A stretch of DNA of 7,206 nt from CAYLLN01 sp036496265. Its GTDB lineage: Bacteria; Planctomycetota; Planctomycetia; Pirellulales; Pirellulaceae. The translations under genes were made by a program, and so were the position numbers. The stretch spans positions 1 through 7,206 of the forward strand of contig DASXLL010000324.1 of the NCBI GenBank assembly GCA_036496265.1, written 5' to 3'. Of this stretch, positions 5,761-7,206 are shown one piece after another (position 1 is the stretch's first letter; each line of letters starts with the position of its first letter). Below the pieces are notes generated by a model that was not told the origin of the DNA, searched no databases, and saw nothing but the letters and a program-made list of their open reading frames with translations.

Positions 5761-5789
5761 TTTACCCCGTTGCGAGCGTGTGGTAAGAT
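5761..5789 (+). promoter_or_regulatory. Putative promoter for the DUF1501 gene
   Basis: TTTACC at 5761-5766 and TAAGAT at 5784-5789 each match their sigma-70 hexamer at four of six bases, with a 17-base spacer. The site lies about 93 bases before the DUF1501 start. The 8-mer CGTTGCGA occurs twice, at 5752-5759 and 5768-5775, one copy on each side of the -35 and 16 bp apart, which could be a regulator binding on one DNA face. Confidence 0.4.
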
Positions 5790-5795
5790 AAAAGT

Positions 5796-5834
5796 GCTCG
5801 ATGGGGCCGCGCCTGCGGCTTTAACAAGTCGAGC
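5796..5834 (+). terminator. Nested hairpin, terminator or leader structure
   Basis: GCTCGA (5796-5801) and TCGAGC (5829-5834) enclose a second stem, GCCGC-gcct-GCGGC at 5806-5819, followed by TTTAAC. It lies 50 bases after the oxidoreductase stop and 47 before the DUF1501 start. The GC stem followed by a short T run could terminate the upstream transcript. Because it falls downstream of the putative DUF1501 promoter, it could equally be a leader structure of that gene. Confidence 0.35.
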
Positions 5835-5868
5835 CCCCGCCTCCATTGAAGTGTCGTTCACTCCGCCT

Positions 5869-5873
5869 AGGAG
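5869..5873 (+). promoter_or_regulatory. Ribosome binding site that fixes the GTG start
   Basis: AGGAG lies eight bases before the GTG at 5882. The ATG at 5846 upstream has no comparable site and would place this motif inside the coding region. Confidence 0.75.
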
Positions 5874-5881
5874 TCTCTGCC

Positions 5882-7201
5882 GTGCTTACGTTTACGATGG
5901 GCCGCTCGACCGATTGTGACGGCGTCAGTCGCCGCAGCTTTTTGCAGATCGGCGCGCTGGCGGGCCTTGGGATCTCGCTGCCGATGTCGCTGGCCGCAAG
6001 AAAAGTCGCGGCAGCCGGGGTCCGCAGCGGGGCAAACTGCATTTTGATTTGGACCCGCGGTGGAACGAGCCACCATGACACGTTCGACCCCAAGCCGGAT
6101 GCTTCGGCGAGCGTGAAGGGTGAGTTCGGCGTGATCGACACCGCGCTGCCCGGCGTCAAATTCACCGACGTCTGCCCGACGTTCGCCAAGGAGGCCAAAC
6201 GGTTTTCCCTGCTCCGCGGCTGGAATCCCAAAAACGGCAGCCACGGCAATGCGGATCAATATGCCATGTCGGGCCGGCCGGTGAGCCAGGCGGTTCACTA
6301 CCCGACCTACGGCTCGGTCGTCAGTCACCACCTGGGCTTTAAATCGGCCCTGCCACCGTTCATTCAACTGGGCACTGAGGTCGATCGGCGGATGGGCGGC
6401 GGAATGCCAGGCATTTTGGGCCTGGAGCACGGGCCATTTGAGATCGCGGCTGACCCGAGCGCCGCGAACTTCGTTGTTCGCGACATCACACCGCCCAGCG
6501 GTATCACGCCCGAGCGAATCGAATTCCGCAAAAAGGTCTTAGCGCGAATCGATCAACTTCAGCGACGGGGGAATTTGCAGCCGGCGGCGTTTGAAGCCCT
6601 CGACGAGAACTACAAAACGGCCCTGAACATGATCACCGCCCCGGAAACGAAGGGCGCGTTCGATTTGGCCAAGGAAGACGAGAAACTGCGGGAGGCATAC
6701 GGCAAGAACAAGTTTGGACAGAGCTGCTTGCTGGCCCGGCGGCTGATCGAAGCCGGCGTGCGTTTTGTCACCGTCACCGACGGCGGTTGGGACACGCACA
6801 CCAACAACTTCAAGAGCCTTAAGGACCGCCTGATGCCGCGGGTCGATCAAGGGTTGCCGCAATTGCTCATCGATTTGGAGCAGCGAGGCTTGCTGGACTC
6901 GACGCTCGTGATCTGGCTCACCGATTTTGGCCGCACGCCGCAAATCAATGCCGCCAGCGGGCGTGATCACTGGGCCAGCGCGGGCTATTGCGTAGCCGCG
7001 GGCGCTGGTATTCCCGGGGGAACCGTCGTCGGCGCGACGGATAGCGAAGGTGGATTTGTCACGAAAGATGAGTATCTGACGGAAGACATTGCTACGACGA
7101 TTTATGCCAAGCTGGGCATTCCGACCGATTTGATTGCCGAGGCGCCGGATGGACGGCCGGTGCGGTTAATTGAAGGTCGCGAAATCAAGGAGTGGATGTA
7201 G
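5882..7201 (+). CDS. DUF1501 family protein with Tat signal
   Basis: The protein has 439 residues starting at GTG 5882. This start is chosen for the AGGAG eight bases upstream and because it gives the typical family start (MLTFTMGR). The N-terminus carries Cys12 and a twin-arginine motif, SRRSFLQ (16-22), followed by a hydrophobic Gly/Ala/Leu segment, so export by Tat is expected. Family blocks are CILIWTRGGTSHHDTFDPKP (53-72), GGWDTH (301-306), TDFGRTP (347-353) and GRDHW (360-364). DUF1501 belongs to the alkaline phosphatase/sulfatase-like fold, but its reaction is not established. The family is greatly expanded in planctomycetes, where it is usually next to a DUF1549/DUF1553 cytochrome-like partner; here the upstream neighbour is the oxidoreductase and the window ends right after the stop. 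The gene is complete with no frameshift. Confidence 0.93.
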   Translation: MLTFTMGRSTDCDGVSRRSFLQIGALAGLGISLPMSLAARKVAAAGVRSGANCILIWTRGGTSHHDTFDPKPDASASVKGEFGVIDTALPGVKFTDVCPTFAKEAKRFSLLRGWNPKNGSHGNADQYAMSGRPVSQAVHYPTYGSVVSHHLGFKSALPPFIQLGTEVDRRMGGGMPGILGLEHGPFEIAADPSAANFVVRDITPPSGITPERIEFRKKVLARIDQLQRRGNLQPAAFEALDENYKTALNMITAPETKGAFDLAKEDEKLREAYGKNKFGQSCLLARRLIEAGVRFVTVTDGGWDTHTNNFKSLKDRLMPRVDQGLPQLLIDLEQRGLLDSTLVIWLTDFGRTPQINAASGRDHWASAGYCVAAGAGIPGGTVVGATDSEGGFVTKDEYLTEDIATTIYAKLGIPTDLIAEAPDGRPVRLIEGREIKEWM

Positions 7202-7206
7202 GTCCC

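Noticed and set aside
5846..5881. Upstream ATG as the start of the DUF1501 protein
   Set aside because: The 12 added residues are not typical of the family, no ribosome binding site precedes it, and AGGAG with eight-base spacing supports the GTG at 5882.

Overview
The window looks like a bacterial chromosome of high GC content, most likely a planctomycete and probably of the Pirellula-type lineages. The main grounds are a DUF1501 protein with the typical start (Cys followed by a Tat motif, CDGVSRRSFL), a planctomycete-style flagellin with a very large central insert, and a PYROXD2-like FAD oxidoreductase. This placement rests on family knowledge and motif reading; no database search was possible.

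Layout. Positions 1-235 are the 3' flank of the flagellin gene. They hold an inverted array of 7-bp repeats, a 14-bp direct repeat and a nested GC-rich hairpin. Positions 236-2989 (minus) encode a 917-residue flagellin with intact ends, whose middle is built from two families of degenerate tandem repeats. Positions 2990-3598 have no convincing gene but are rich in secondary structure when read as flagellin leader RNA, including a possible three-way junction with a loop-to-flank pseudoknot. Positions 3599-3805 (minus) encode a small unrecognised protein of 68 residues. A tRNA-Leu(UAG) lies at 4024-4105 (plus) behind a plausible promoter. Only 20 bases later starts a 539-residue FAD-dependent oxidoreductase (4126-5745, plus). 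After a 136-base gap with a promoter-like site and a nested hairpin comes a complete Tat-exported DUF1501 protein (5882-7201, plus), which ends five bases before the window does.

The genes do not form one pathway. The flagellin and the small ORF are read leftward. The tRNA, oxidoreductase and DUF1501 genes are read rightward, the first two probably as one transcript. The observations most worth following are the structured flagellin leader, the repeat-built flagellin insert with a 510-residue arginine-free stretch, and the inverted heptad array downstream of it. There is no phage, transposon, CRISPR or defence system visible.
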